A stretch of DNA of 64,000 bases, taken from positions 1 through 64,000 of the forward strand of contig NZ_JACLGO010000017.1 in assembly GCF_014219065.1 (NCBI RefSeq), written 5' to 3'. The notes beneath the pieces were generated by a model that searched no databases, was not told the DNA's origin, and worked only from the letters and a program-made list of their open reading frames with translations. Of this stretch, positions 1-11,134 are shown in pieces. Both the position numbers and the translations under genes were made by a program. This stretch comes from Halopseudomonas xiamenensis (GTDB taxonomy: Bacteria > Pseudomonadota > Gammaproteobacteria > Pseudomonadales > Pseudomonadaceae). Each line of letters begins with the position of its first letter. The stretch's first letter is position 1.

Positions 1-55
1 CACTGATGCAGCACCAGACAGCCTATCAACCAAAAACATCAGGTTGAGGGTTGCC

Positions 56-137
56 TGGAACCATAGAATCTCCCACAAAGAGGCAGCAGTACAAACAAAG
101 CGGCTGCAGGATGTGTGGGAGCGGCGCCTCGCCGCGA
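56..137. repeat. REP-like intergenic repeat pair at the 3' side of parC
   Basis: Positions 114-137 are a REP element: a TGTGGGA head followed by a hairpin with a 6-bp stem (GCGGCG / CGCCGC, loop CCT, 121-135). Positions 56-77 are a second 22-nt motif. Its exact reverse complement recurs at 17805-17826, again next to a REP (17863-17886). The two motifs face each other here, while both point the same way near 17.8 kb. Nothing else is visible in bases 1-166, which carry no convincing gene. Confidence 0.7.
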
Positions 138-166
138 TGGGCGTCCGCTGGACGCCCGGGATCGAC

Positions 167-2419
167 TCAGACCTCGACCTGCAGCCCATCCACCTTCTGG
201 AAGCCACGCGGCAGCTTGTTGCCCCGCCGCCCGCGCTCGCCACGATAATGCTCCAGATCCGCCGGCTTGAGGGTCAGGGTGCGTTTGCCGGCGGTGAGCA
301 CCAGGTTGGCGCCCTGTGGCAGCAGGGCCAGCGCCAGCAGGAACTCCTCGCGACTCTTCACCCGTGCCGATGGCACTGACAGTATCTTGTTGCCCTTGCC
401 TTTGGACAGCTGCGGCAGGTCGGTCAGCGGGAATACCAGCAGGCGGCCTTCGTTGGAGATGGCCACCACCAGGTCACTCTCACGCTGATTGACCGGTACC
501 GGAGCCAGCACCCGGCTGCCTTCCGGCAGGCTCAGCAACGCCTTGCCGTTCTTGTTCTTGGCCTGCAGATCAGCGCCCTGCACCACGAAGCCATAGCCGG
601 CATCCGAGGCCAGCAAGTACAGCTGCTGGTCCTCCGGCAGCAACACGCCGACGAACTCGGCGCCGGACGGCGGACTCAGGCGACCGGTCAGCGGCTCGCC
701 CTGTCCGCGCGCCGACGGCAGGCTGTGCGCCGCCAGCGAGTAACTGCGCCCGGTCGAGTCGAGGAATACCGCCTGTTGGTTGGAGCGGCCACTGGCCTGG
801 GCCAGGAAGCTGTCACCAGCACGGTAGGACATGCCCGCGCCGTCAACGTCGTGGCCCTTGGCGCAACGCGCCCAACCCCGCTCGGACAGCACCACGCTGA
901 CCGGCTCGGAGGGTACCAGTTCGGTTTCCGACAGGGCACGTGCCTCCTCGCGCTCGACCAACGGCGAACGGCGCTCGTCGCCATAGGTTTCAGCATCGGC
1001 GATCAGTTCACCGCGTACGGTCTTGCGCAGCAGCTTCTCGCTGCCCAGCACCTTCTGCAGCTGGTCGCGCTCCTTGGCCAGGGCGTCCTGCTCGCCGCGG
1101 ATCTTCATTTCCTCCAGCCGCGCCAGCTGGCGCAGGCGCGTATCGAGGATGTAGTCAGCCTGCAACTCGCTCAGCTCGAAACGGGCCATCAGCACGGCCT
1201 TGGGCTGGTCCTCGTTGCGGATGATCTCGATCACCTCATCCAGGTTGAGGAAGGCCACCAGCAAGCCGTCCAACAGGTGCAGACGTGCCAGCACCTTGTC
1301 CAGTCGGAACTGCAGGCGCCGGCGCACGGTGCTGATACGGAAGCCCAGCCACTCGCTGATCATGGCGTGCAGCCCCTTTACCGCCGGGCGACCATCGGTG
1401 CCGATCACGTTCATGTTGACCCGGTAGCTGTTCTCCAGGTCGGTGGTGGCGAACAGGTGCTGCATCAGCTCATCGGCATCCACCCGGTTGGAGCGCGGCA
1501 CTATGACGATGCGCGTCGGATTCTCATGGTCGGACTCGTCGCGCAGGTCGGCTACCAGCGGCAGCTTCTTGGCCTGCATCTGCGCAGCGATCTGTTCCAG
1601 TACCCGGGCGCCGGATACCTGGTGCGGCAGCGCGGTGATGACGATGTCGCCATCCTCGCGGGACCACACCGCGCGACAGCGAATCGAACCACGACCGGTG
1701 GCGTAGAGATTGAGCAGCTCGCGGCGCGGGGTGATGATCTCCGCCTCGGTGGGGAAGTCCGGCCCCTGGACATGCTCCATCAGCTCGTCCAGCCCGGCGC
1801 CCGGGTCGTCCAGCAGGCGCACGCAGGCGGCGGCCACCTCGCGCAGGTTGTGCGGCGGAATGTCGGTGGCCATGCCCACGGCGATACCAGTGGTGCCGTT
1901 GAGCAACAGGTTGGGCAGGCGCGCCGGCAGCACCATGGGCTCGTCCAGGGTACCGTCGAAGTTCGGCTGCCAGTCCACCGTGCCCTGCCCCAGCTCGCTC
2001 AGCAGTACCTCGCTGTAGCGGGCCAGACGCGCCTCGGTATAGCGCATCGCGGCGAACGACTTGGGATCGTCCGGGGCACCCCAGTTGCCCTGCCCGTCCA
2101 CCAGCGGATAGCGGTAGGAGAACGGCTGGGCCATCAGCACCATGGCTTCGTAGCAGGCCAAGTCGCCATGCGGGTGGTATTTGCCCAGCACATCACCCAC
2201 GGTGCGCGCGGACTTCTTGTGCTTGGAGCCTGCCGACAGGCCCAGTTCGCTCATGGCATAGACGATGCGTCGCTGCACCGGCTTGAGACCATCGCCGATA
2301 TGCGGCAGCGCACGATCCATGATCACGTACATGGAGTAGTTCAGGTAGGCTTCTTCGGTAAACGACGACAGTGAGCGGCGCTCAACGCCTTCCAGGCTCA
2401 GATCCAGACTGTCACTCAT
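167..2419 (-). CDS. parC: DNA topoisomerase IV subunit A
   Basis: The 750-residue product is the DNA breakage-reunion subunit of topoisomerase IV, which decatenates daughter chromosomes in the cytoplasm as ParC2ParE2. The N-terminal winged-helix/tower region contains the active-site tyrosine (Y127 in MRYTEAR) and the quinolone-resistance region (H82-PHGDLACYE-91). The last third is the beta-pinwheel DNA-wrapping domain. Length and numbering match P. aeruginosa ParC. Codon 87 (2159-2161, read TTG on the minus strand) is Leu, where susceptible P. aeruginosa and E. coli (residue 80) have Ser. S87L is a well-known fluoroquinolone-resistance change. The flanking D86 and E91 are normal. The ATG start overlaps the stop of the upstream protease gene by 8 nt, so both are probably on one transcript. 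Confidence 0.98.
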   Translation of the reverse strand: MSDSLDLSLEGVERRSLSSFTEEAYLNYSMYVIMDRALPHIGDGLKPVQRRIVYAMSELGLSAGSKHKKSARTVGDVLGKYHPHGDLACYEAMVLMAQPFSYRYPLVDGQGNWGAPDDPKSFAAMRYTEARLARYSEVLLSELGQGTVDWQPNFDGTLDEPMVLPARLPNLLLNGTTGIAVGMATDIPPHNLREVAAACVRLLDDPGAGLDELMEHVQGPDFPTEAEIITPRRELLNLYATGRGSIRCRAVWSREDGDIVITALPHQVSGARVLEQIAAQMQAKKLPLVADLRDESDHENPTRIVIVPRSNRVDADELMQHLFATTDLENSYRVNMNVIGTDGRPAVKGLHAMISEWLGFRISTVRRRLQFRLDKVLARLHLLDGLLVAFLNLDEVIEIIRNEDQPKAVLMARFELSELQADYILDTRLRQLARLEEMKIRGEQDALAKERDQLQKVLGSEKLLRKTVRGELIADAETYGDERRSPLVEREEARALSETELVPSEPVSVVLSERGWARCAKGHDVDGAGMSYRAGDSFLAQASGRSNQQAVFLDSTGRSYSLAAHSLPSARGQGEPLTGRLSPPSGAEFVGVLLPEDQQLYLLASDAGYGFVVQGADLQAKNKNGKALLSLPEGSRVLAPVPVNQRESDLVVAISNEGRLLVFPLTDLPQLSKGKGNKILSVPSARVKSREEFLLALALLPQGANLVLTAGKRTLTLKPADLEHYRGERGRRGNKLPRGFQKVDGLQVEV

Positions 2420-2948
2420 AGTTGCTCTCTAGATGTTGACGCAAAATCATTTCACCTCCGCGCTGGGTGAAATCCAGTTGCCGCAGGGCGCTCATGCCCA
2501 GCAGCACATCCTCGCCGACAATTCCCGGCACGATGCCGGCACTGACATCATGCAGCTGGATGTCGCCCAGCTGCAGGCTATCGATACGGGTGCTCCAGCT
2601 CTCGGTCAGGCCGTTGGCGGTATTGACCATGATCGGCCGGCCACGCACCAACTGCAGGCGTTCGGCCAGCGCAGCGGGCACGGCAACGAAGGTAGCGCCG
2701 GTATCCAACAGGAAGGTCACCGGCTGGCCGTTGATCTGGCCGGTCGCCAGATAGTGGCCGTGGCGGTTGCGCTCCAGGTGCACTTCTACCGTCTCGCCCA
2801 CGTGCAGCGACATCGGCTGCTGGTTGGGGTTGCGCCGACGTTCCTCCAACCCGGAAAACCACTGCGCGGCCAATGCCAGCCCGACGATCCAGGCCAGCAC
2901 CAGCATCACGGTGCCGAGCCGCCGGTCAGGCGGCGGGCCGGCGCTCAT
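2412..2948 (-). CDS. membrane-anchored retropepsin-like (clan AA) aspartic protease
   Basis: The product is 178 residues with one N-terminal transmembrane segment (about 11-30) and a single-domain retropepsin fold. The catalytic signature is FLLDTGATF with D82, followed by a typical flap and a C-terminal [13 protein letters not shown] segment. It matches the TIGR02281-type clan AA proteases, and a homologue sits at this place between parC and parE in other pseudomonads. As in retroviral proteases, a dimer should form the active site, probably on the periplasmic side. Substrate and role are unknown. The gene lies 10 bp downstream of parE and overlaps parC, so it looks co-transcribed with both topoisomerase genes. 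Confidence 0.85.
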   Translation of the reverse strand: MSAGPPPDRRLGTVMLVLAWIVGLALAAQWFSGLEERRRNPNQQPMSLHVGETVEVHLERNRHGHYLATGQINGQPVTFLLDTGATFVAVPAALAERLQLVRGRPIMVNTANGLTESWSTRIDSLQLGDIQLHDVSAGIVPGIVGEDVLLGMSALRQLDFTQRGGEMILRQHLESNYE

Positions 2949-2958
2949 GGATGGCCCA

Positions 2959-4854
2959 TCACGCCAGCACCTCAGCCAGATTACCCTTGCTTTCCAGCCA
3001 CTGCTTGCGGTCGCTGGCGCGCTTCTTCGCCAGCAGCATGTCCATCAACGCCTCGGTGCCGGCCATGTCATCCACGGTCAATTGCACCAGACGCCGGGTA
3101 TCCGGGGCCATGGTGGTTTCCCGCAGCTGCAGCGGGTTCATCTCGCCGAGGCCCTTGAAGCGGGTCACCTGTATCTTGCCGCGCTTGCCCTCGGCCTCGA
3201 TGCGATCGAGGATGCCGGCCTTCTCCGCGTCGTCCAGCGCGTAGAACACCTCCTTGCCGATATCGATGCGGTACAGCGGCGGCATGGCGACGAACACATG
3301 CCCGGCCTCGACCAACGCACGGAAATGCCGCACGAACAGCGCGCACAGCAGGGTGGCGATGTGCAGGCCGTCGGAGTCGGCATCGGCGAGGATGCAGATC
3401 TTGCCGTAGCGCAGTTGCGACAGGTCCGGCGAGCCGGGGTCCACGCCGATGGCGATGGCGATATTGTGCACCTCCTGGGAGGCCAGCACCTGCCCGGAGT
3501 CCACCTCCCAGGTATTGAGGATCTTGCCACGCAGCGGCATGATCGCCTGGAACTCCTTGTCCCGCGCCTGCTTGGCGCTGCCGCCGGCCGAGTCGCCCTC
3601 CACCAGGAACAGCTCGGAACGACGGCTGCCCTGCCCGGCACAGTCGGCCAGCTTGCCGGGCAATGCCGGCCCCTGGGTGATGCGCTTGCGCTCGATCTTC
3701 TTGCTCGCCTTCAGGCGGCGACTGGCGTGGTCGATGGCCATTTCGGCGATCTGCTGGCCGATATCGGCATGCTGGTTCAGCCACAGGCTGAAGGCATCCT
3801 TGACCACTCCGGCGACGAATGAGGCGGATTCCCGGGAGGACAGTCGCTCCTTGGTCTGCCCGGAGAACTGCGGCTCGGCCATCTTCACCGACAGCACGTA
3901 GCTGACCCGCTCCCAGACGTCCTCAGGCGCCAGCTTGACGCCCCGCGGCAACAGGTTGCGGAACTCGCAAAACTCGCGAATCGCCTCCAGCAACCCCGAG
4001 CGCAGGCCATTGACATGGGTGCCGCCCTGGGCGGTGGGAATCAGGTTGACGTAGCTTTCCTGTACCAGCTCGCCGCCCTCGGGCTGCCAGAACAACGCCC
4101 AGTCCACCGCTTCCTTGCTGGCAGCCAGCGCGCCGGTGAAGGGCGTTTCCGGCAGGGTCGGCCACTGCGAGCAGGCATCGACCAGATAGTCACGCAGGCC
4201 GTCCTCGTAATACCAGCTGTGCTTCTCGCCGGACTGGCGGTCGTCGAAATCGACGCGCAGGCCAGGGCACAGCACCGCCTTGGCCTTGAGCAGGTGCAAC
4301 AGGCGATTGACGTTGAATTTCGGCGTATCGAAGTAGCTGCCGTTGGGCCAGAACTTGACCGTGGTACCGGTATTGCGCTTGCCCACGCTGCCGACCACTT
4401 CCAGCTCGCTGACCTTGTCGCCGTTCTCGAAGGCGATGGCATACTCCTGGCCGTCACGCCGCACCCGCACTTCCAGTCGCAGCGACAGCGCGTTGACCAC
4501 GGAAATGCCCACCCCGTGCAAACCACCGGAGAACTGGTAGTTCTTGCCGGAGAACTTGCCGCCGGCGTGCAAGCGGGTAAGGATCAGTTCGACCCCGGAG
4601 ACACCCTCCTCGGGGTGGATATCCACCGGCATGCCGCGCCCGTCATCGATGACCTCCAGGGCATTATCCTGGTGCAGGATAACGGTGATGGCCCGGGCAT
4701 GCGCGGCCAGCGCCTCGTCGACACTGTTGTCTATGACTTCCTGGGCAAGGTGATTGGGGCGGGTGGTGTCGGTGTACATGCCCGGACGGCGACGCACCGG
4801 GTCCAGACCGCTGAGTACTTCGATATCATCGGCGTTATAGGACGATTGGGACAT
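2959..4854 (-). CDS. parE: DNA topoisomerase IV subunit B
   Basis: The 631-residue ATPase subunit of topoisomerase IV. The GHKL ATPase domain shows N43 (EVIDNSVDEA), DGRG at 71-74 and the GLHGVG lid at 111-116. The TOPRIM domain has EGDSAGG at 419-425, PLRGKILN at 440-447 and the metal-binding DADSDG at 491-496. The C-terminal RFKGLGEMNP segment is intact. I saw no recognisable resistance substitution around the TOPRIM quinolone pocket, in contrast to ParC. The gene has its own upstream region (4855-4962) containing TATA-like sequence and is followed after 10 bp by the aspartic protease gene and then parC. Confidence 0.98.
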   Translation of the reverse strand: MSQSSYNADDIEVLSGLDPVRRRPGMYTDTTRPNHLAQEVIDNSVDEALAAHARAITVILHQDNALEVIDDGRGMPVDIHPEEGVSGVELILTRLHAGGKFSGKNYQFSGGLHGVGISVVNALSLRLEVRVRRDGQEYAIAFENGDKVSELEVVGSVGKRNTGTTVKFWPNGSYFDTPKFNVNRLLHLLKAKAVLCPGLRVDFDDRQSGEKHSWYYEDGLRDYLVDACSQWPTLPETPFTGALAASKEAVDWALFWQPEGGELVQESYVNLIPTAQGGTHVNGLRSGLLEAIREFCEFRNLLPRGVKLAPEDVWERVSYVLSVKMAEPQFSGQTKERLSSRESASFVAGVVKDAFSLWLNQHADIGQQIAEMAIDHASRRLKASKKIERKRITQGPALPGKLADCAGQGSRRSELFLVEGDSAGGSAKQARDKEFQAIMPLRGKILNTWEVDSGQVLASQEVHNIAIAIGVDPGSPDLSQLRYGKICILADADSDGLHIATLLCALFVRHFRALVEAGHVFVAMPPLYRIDIGKEVFYALDDAEKAGILDRIEAEGKRGKIQVTRFKGLGEMNPLQLRETTMAPDTRRLVQLTVDDMAGTEALMDMLLAKKRASDRKQWLESKGNLAEVLA

Positions 4855-4962
4855 AGAGTGTCTGGTTTTCCTTGATCAATCAGAGCGGGGCTGCCTCCCA
4901 CTGCGGTGGCCCAGCATAGCATTCTATACGACAGCGCCGCATGCCCGGCTTGCGATGAAACC

Positions 4963-5147
4963 TAAGGAAACGCTGAATAAATCCCTATCTTGACCCGACA
5001 CAATCTGGGACCTCGTTACTCTTCGTCCCCACCCTCGTCATCCTTCGCGCAGGCGAAGGATCCACCGGCCACCCCGAGTCAGCCGGCACCCTGGATCCTT
5101 CGCCTGCGCGAAGGATGACGGGTAAGGAATTGTTCAGCGTTTCCCTA
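4963..5147. mobile_element. MITE-like nested palindrome between cpdA and parE
   Basis: The 185-bp element has imperfect terminal inverted repeats: about 18 of 22 positions match between TAAGGAAACGCTGAA... at 4963 and its complement ending at 5147. Both outer ends carry a TA dinucleotide, as expected for a TA target duplication. Inside is a longer, nearly perfect inverted repeat (CGTCATCCTTCGCGC... near 5037-5066 against its complement near 5092-5120). There is no coding capacity. The right end supplies the TAG stop of cpdA (5145-5147). It occupies the place where yqiA lies in E. coli and other pseudomonads. No parent transposase is visible in this window, so the family is not assigned. Confidence 0.65.
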
Positions 5148-5960
5148 ATACCCCGAGGCACCCGCATCCGGCAGAAAGCTGCCCGCCGGCAAGCGCGAAA
5201 CGGCGGTATCGATGCGGCCATCATCATACAGGCGCAGCCAACGATACCCCGGCGGCTGGTTGTCGGTGGCGAAATCGCTGCTGGCCACGGCGAACTGCAC
5301 GCAGGTCGAGGGGCTTGCCAGCAGGCGGATGGCGCCGCGCTGCTGCTCCAGGAGCTGGTGGATATGCCCCCAGAGCACCCCGCGTACCCGCGGATCGGCA
5401 TCCAGCCGCGCCCACAACTGGTCGGCATTGCCCAGCCCGATTGGTTCCATCCAGTCGCTACCGATCGACACCGGATGATGGTGCAGGCAGATCAATAGAT
5501 GCCGTTGACCGGCGCCGGCCAGCGCCTGGTCCAGGCGCGCCAGCTGCTGCGCATCCAGATACCCGGCAACGCTACCGGGCACGCTCGAGTCCAGCAGCAC
5601 GATACGCCACTGGCCGATATCGACCCAGGCCCGATTGAGTCCCAGCGCCTGCCCCAGCTCGGCCATCAGCGCGGCGTCGTCATGGTTGCCGGGCAGCCAA
5701 TGGCAATCCTGGGGAATACGCGCCACGGCGTCGATGAAGCGCTGGTAGGCCGCAGCCGACCCGTCCTGGGTGATATCACCGGTGGCCAGCACCAGATCGA
5801 TCTGCGGACGTTCGGCGAGCACCTGGTCGATCACCGCATTCAGTGATTCCAGGGTATCGAGCCCCAGCAGACGCTGCTGTGGCTCGGCGAAGATATGGCT
5901 GTCCGTCAGCTGGATCACGCAGACGGAATCAGGGGATTGACTGGCGTCGGATGGTGGCAT
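5145..5960 (-). CDS. cpdA: 3',5'-cyclic-AMP phosphodiesterase
   Basis: CpdA hydrolyses cAMP to AMP and tunes the Vfr/CRP response. The metallophosphoesterase motifs are all present: D-x-H in QLTDSH, GDITQDG, GNHDD, a His cluster CLHHHP, and GHIH near the C terminus. I chose the ATG at 5960 (271 aa, about the size of P. aeruginosa CpdA) because AGGAG sits 9 nt upstream. In-frame starts at 5990 (ATG) and 6005 (GTG) lack a good ribosome site. The stop codon lies in the terminal repeat of the adjacent palindromic element, so the last residues may have been changed by that insertion. It is the third gene of a nudF-yqiB-cpdA run. Confidence 0.93.
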   Translation of the reverse strand: MPPSDASQSPDSVCVIQLTDSHIFAEPQQRLLGLDTLESLNAVIDQVLAERPQIDLVLATGDITQDGSAAAYQRFIDAVARIPQDCHWLPGNHDDAALMAELGQALGLNRAWVDIGQWRIVLLDSSVPGSVAGYLDAQQLARLDQALAGAGQRHLLICLHHHPVSIGSDWMEPIGLGNADQLWARLDADPRVRGVLWGHIHQLLEQQRGAIRLLASPSTCVQFAVASSDFATDNQPPGYRWLRLYDDGRIDTAVSRLPAGSFLPDAGASGY

Positions 5961-6041
5961 CTGGCCCGCTCCTGAATAGTTACCCGACATGATCGCAATA
6001 GACACAGGGACAATCCAGTGACTGGATCACACTTGTGTAGT

Positions 6042-6497
6042 TCAGCGACCGATCAGCACCGGCTGGGCGCTCTGCCCATAACGCTGGCAATAGCCCAGCC
6101 ATTCGCCGAGAAACAGATTGAGCTGGTACTTCTCGTCCGGCTGCAGCATCTGCTCGTTGGGATAGGGATAAACACCACGGAAACGCCGGCGGTTATAGGC
6201 GGCCACCACCTCGGCCATGCGCGCATCATGATACAGCCGCACCTCCATGCTCGGCGGCGCCAGCCAGTCCTGCTGTTTTTCATGGCGCAACTGCAGCGTG
6301 GTGGTGTAGCGGCACCGCTCGATCACCCGCATCACCAGCCGCTGCGGCTGGTCATCGGCATCCACCAGGATATGCCACTCGTCCTGCGCAGCCATCTCCG
6401 GCATCAACTGACGCAGGCGGAAGAAATTGGTCTCGCATACCGCCTGCAGCGAGGACAGGTCGACCCGGTAACGCGGCTTGGCCAGCAGTGCAGTCAT
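6042..6497 (-). CDS. yqiB: DUF1249 family protein YqiB
   Basis: A 151-residue DUF1249 protein. The family is conserved between nudF and cpdA in Gammaproteobacteria and has no established biochemical role. The sequence is rich in aromatic and basic residues (for example RFRGVYPYPNEQM) and has no signal peptide or membrane segment, so a cytoplasmic location is likely. Its ATG overlaps the nudF stop codon (ATGA), which indicates translational coupling. The call rests mainly on synteny plus the recognisable C-terminal half with YPNEQMLQPDEKYQLN. Confidence 0.88.
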   Translation of the reverse strand: MTALLAKPRYRVDLSSLQAVCETNFFRLRQLMPEMAAQDEWHILVDADDQPQRLVMRVIERCRYTTTLQLRHEKQQDWLAPPSMEVRLYHDARMAEVVAAYNRRRFRGVYPYPNEQMLQPDEKYQLNLFLGEWLGYCQRYGQSAQPVLIGR

Positions 6498-7111
6498 GGT
6501 TGCGGCCCCGCCTGTTCACGCAGGCGCTGGCCATGCAGCTCGAGCCACTGCAGGGCGATGATGCTGGCGGCATTGTCGATCCGGCCCTGCTCCAGCGCCT
6601 GCAATGCCTCGCTGCGCGGCAGCACGCTGACGCGAATGTCCTCGCCCTCCTCGGCCAGCCCATGCACACCCCCCACGCCGCGGCTGTCCACCGTGGCGCA
6701 GTACAGATACACCTGCTCGTTGCTGCCGCCCGGCGACGGGAAATAGCGGGTGATCGGAGTCAGCTGCAACAGGTCGAGGCCGGCTTCCTCCCGGGCCTCG
6801 CGGTGGGCCACCTGTTCGGCGCTTTCATCGGCGTCGAACAGGCCGGCGACCAGTTCCAGCATCCATGGGCTGCTGCGCTTGTCCAGGGCGCCGACGCGCA
6901 TCTGCTCGACCAGCACCAGGGTGTCCTGCCAGGGATCATAGGGCAGCACGCACACCGCATCCGGCCGCACGAACAGCTCACGGCGCAGCTCCGGGCCCCA
7001 GCCACCGGCGAACAGGCGGTGACGCAGGGTCAGCACATCCAGCCGGTAGAAACCACGGAAACCCGGTTCACGGCGCAGGATCTCGACATCCTGCTGGTTG
7101 AAATCGGTCAA
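6494..7111 (-). CDS. nudF: ADP-ribose pyrophosphatase, Nudix family
   Basis: NudF splits ADP-ribose into AMP and ribose-5-phosphate. A complete Nudix box is present (G-x5-E-x7-REAREEAGL). I take the TTG at 7109-7111 as start: AGGGG lies 7 nt upstream, and the resulting 205-residue protein beginning TDFNQQDVEILRREPGF matches the family start. A longer reading from another TTG at 7183 adds 24 residues with no family resemblance and almost touches thiC. The gene heads a nudF-yqiB-cpdA run. In E. coli the same group lies beside tolC, as it does here apart from the intervening thiC. Confidence 0.93.
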   Translation of the reverse strand: MTDFNQQDVEILRREPGFRGFYRLDVLTLRHRLFAGGWGPELRRELFVRPDAVCVLPYDPWQDTLVLVEQMRVGALDKRSSPWMLELVAGLFDADESAEQVAHREAREEAGLDLLQLTPITRYFPSPGGSNEQVYLYCATVDSRGVGGVHGLAEEGEDIRVSVLPRSEALQALEQGRIDNAASIIALQWLELHGQRLREQAGPQP

Positions 7112-7196
7112 ATAATCGCCCCTGAAAAAGACATGCCCAATGGTCGGGCTTTTAAACTCGCATATCGGAGCAGGCCGAGGCAAGGGCTGACATGCC

Positions 7197-9248
<2,052 letters not shown>

Positions 9249-9389
9249 AGATGAGCCTGCAGCTTAGAGCCTCTGGACGCCGCCGGCAAGCCCGCCCGAC
9301 GACAAGCCGCTGCGCTTGCCCTTGACCGGCGGCCTGCAGCTCTTTAGCCTTGGTGGATTAACCCAGTCCCTCATGCGAAGGATCTCTGC

Positions 9390-10841
9390 ATGCTGCGCCC
9401 TCTTTATCTCGCCATCGTGCTGGCTGGCCTGTCCGGCCCGGCCCTGGCCAAATCCGATCTGCTGACCATCTATCAGGAAGCCCTGCTCAACAGCGCCGAC
9501 CTGGCCGCCGCCGAAGCCGACGCCCTGGCCCGCCAGGAAGTGCTGCCACAGGCCCGCGCCCAGTTGCTGCCGAGTATCGGCCTGGGTGCCGGTGTTGCCC
9601 GCGAACACGTGGATATCGAAGACCGCGGCAGCGACAGCTATTCCACCCACTACTACCAGGCCAGCCTGACCCAGCCGCTGTTCCGCGCCGACCGCTGGTT
9701 CAACTACCAGGCCGCCAAGTCCCAGACCGAGCAGGCCCGGGTCGAGTTCTCCGCGGTGCAGCAGCAACTGATCATGGACGTGGCCCAGGCCTACTTCAAT
9801 GTGCTGCGCGCCTCCGACAACCTGGCCACCGCCCGTGCCGAGGAGGCCGCCTTCGAGCGCCAGCTGGAGCAGGCCCGTGAGCGTTTCGAGGTCGGCCTGT
9901 CCGCCCGCACCGACGTGCTGGAAGCACTGGCCGGTTTCGATACCGCCCGTGCCACGCGGATCACCGCCAGCACCAACCTGGATGTCAGCTATCAGGCATT
10001 GACCCGCCTGACCAACCGCGATCACCCGGAACTGCTCGGCATGGGCCACGACCTGCCAATCCTGGCACCAATCCCGGGCGACATGCAGCAGTGGGTCGAT
10101 ACCGCCGCGGCGCAGAACCTGTCGCTGCAGGCCTACCGCCTGGCGATCGACAGCGCCTCCGATGCGCTGCGCAGCAGCAAGGCCGGCTATGCTCCGGTGG
10201 TGGATGCCTTCGTGCGCTACAGCGACAGCTATGGCGGCGCGCGCCTGGGTGGCGTAGGCGCCGGCGTCGCCGGCACCGGCGATACCGAACTGACCCAGTT
10301 CGGCGTGGAAATGACCCTGCCGCTGTTCACCGGTGGCGGCACCACCTCGCGGGTGCGCGAGTCCACCTTCCGCCTGACCCAGGCCGAGCAGGCCAGCGAG
10401 GCCGAGCTGCGACGCATCGTCGAACGCACGCGCAACCTGTTCCGCACCGTGACCTCCAGCGTCGAGGAAGTCGAAGCCCGGCGCCAGTCGATCATTTCCT
10501 CCAAGGCGGCACTGGATGCCACCCAGACCGGCTACGAAGTGGGTACCCGCAACGTGGTGGACGTGCTGGACGCGCAACGCAACCTGTACCGCGCGGTGCG
10601 CGACTACAACGATGCGCGCTACAACTACATCCTCGACAACCTCGGCCTGAAGCAGGCCGCAGGCACCCTCAGTCCGCAGGATCTGGAAGACCTGTCAGCC
10701 TGGCTGAAAGCCGACTACGACCCGGACCGCGACTTCATCCCGCCGTTCACCGAGCAGGAGATCCGCCGCATGAACATCGGCGGTAGCCAGCCGCAGCCGT
10801 CGCTCAATGAGCAGCAGCGGCGTATGCGTACCTCGTTCTGA
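9390..10841 (+). CDS. tolC: TolC family outer membrane channel protein
   Basis: A 483-residue outer-membrane factor with a clear Sec signal peptide (1-20, ending GPALA). It has two repeated OEP domains of long coiled-coil helices, seen in the ARAQLLPSIGLGAG and RTDVLEALAGFDTARA regions of repeat 1 and the GYEVGTRNVVDVLDAQRNLY region of repeat 2. It forms the trimeric exit duct for type I secretion and RND/MFS efflux pumps. The P. aeruginosa protein at the equivalent locus is OpmH. AAGGA lies 8 nt before the ATG. It stands alone, divergent from thiC, as in other pseudomonads. Confidence 0.93.
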   Translation: MLRPLYLAIVLAGLSGPALAKSDLLTIYQEALLNSADLAAAEADALARQEVLPQARAQLLPSIGLGAGVAREHVDIEDRGSDSYSTHYYQASLTQPLFRADRWFNYQAAKSQTEQARVEFSAVQQQLIMDVAQAYFNVLRASDNLATARAEEAAFERQLEQARERFEVGLSARTDVLEALAGFDTARATRITASTNLDVSYQALTRLTNRDHPELLGMGHDLPILAPIPGDMQQWVDTAAAQNLSLQAYRLAIDSASDALRSSKAGYAPVVDAFVRYSDSYGGARLGGVGAGVAGTGDTELTQFGVEMTLPLFTGGGTTSRVRESTFRLTQAEQASEAELRRIVERTRNLFRTVTSSVEEVEARRQSIISSKAALDATQTGYEVGTRNVVDVLDAQRNLYRAVRDYNDARYNYILDNLGLKQAAGTLSPQDLEDLSAWLKADYDPDRDFIPPFTEQEIRRMNIGGSQPQPSLNEQQRRMRTSF

Positions 10842-10877
10842 AGGATTGATCCGGGGAGGGGGAAGATAGGGATAGTG

Positions 10878-10910
10878 TGGGGTGAGAGTGGGGTGAGAGT
10901 GGGGTGAGAG
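10878..10910. repeat. 11-bp tandem repeat, three copies
   Basis: Three exact copies of TGGGGTGAGAG lie end to end, and the next bases (TGGGAG) continue straight into a REP element. The array sits in the roughly 290-bp tolC-waaA spacer. Copy number may vary between strains. No function is evident. Confidence 0.85.
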
Positions 10911-11010
10911 TGGGAGCCGCGCCCCGCGGCGATCGGTGCTCACCAACGCTGCAAAGCCTGCAAGGCAATATTCACTGCCAGCTCGATTCGCGCCGGGGCG
11001 GCGCTCCCAC
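10910..11010. repeat. REP element pair (inverted orientation)
   Basis: Two REP-type hairpins face each other: 10910-10932 (GTGGGA head, stem GCCGCG / CGCGGC) and the reverse-oriented 10988-11010 (stem GCGCC / GGCGC, ending CTCCCAC). This is the usual paired arrangement of Pseudomonas REPs between convergent genes, here tolC and waaA. Confidence 0.75.
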
Positions 11011-11048
11011 TGGTGGTGGCACCCACCCTTCAAGGTCGCATGCCCCGG

Positions 11049-11072
11049 GTCGTCGAGCGCCCGCTCGACGAC
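11049..11072. repeat. perfect 11-bp inverted repeat with 2-nt spacer
   Basis: GTCGTCGAGCG, CC, then the exact complement CGCTCGACGAC. It lies between the convergent tolC and waaA genes and could form a strong hairpin in either transcript. No T-run follows directly. Half-site relatives (CTGCTCGACGAC) occur near 17031, 61904 and 63103, all intergenic, so it may belong to a dispersed repeat family. Confidence 0.7.
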
Positions 11073-11134
11073 AGCGCCACCACAGGCTCGCACGGCGTAG
11101 CGCCCGAACGCGGACCAGGGCGCTCCCCCCTTTT

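Noticed and set aside
725-2374. 549-codon plus-strand frame over parC
   Set aside because: Antisense to a clear topoisomerase gene, with low-complexity residue composition.
3498-3600. Possible ParE quinolone-resistance change
   Set aside because: The EGDSAGGSAKQARD to PLRGKILNTWEV region shows the usual residues. I see no known resistance substitution.
9264-10577. 437-codon minus-strand frame over tolC
   Set aside because: Gly/Ala/His-rich antisense shadow. tolC on the plus strand has a signal peptide and family motifs.
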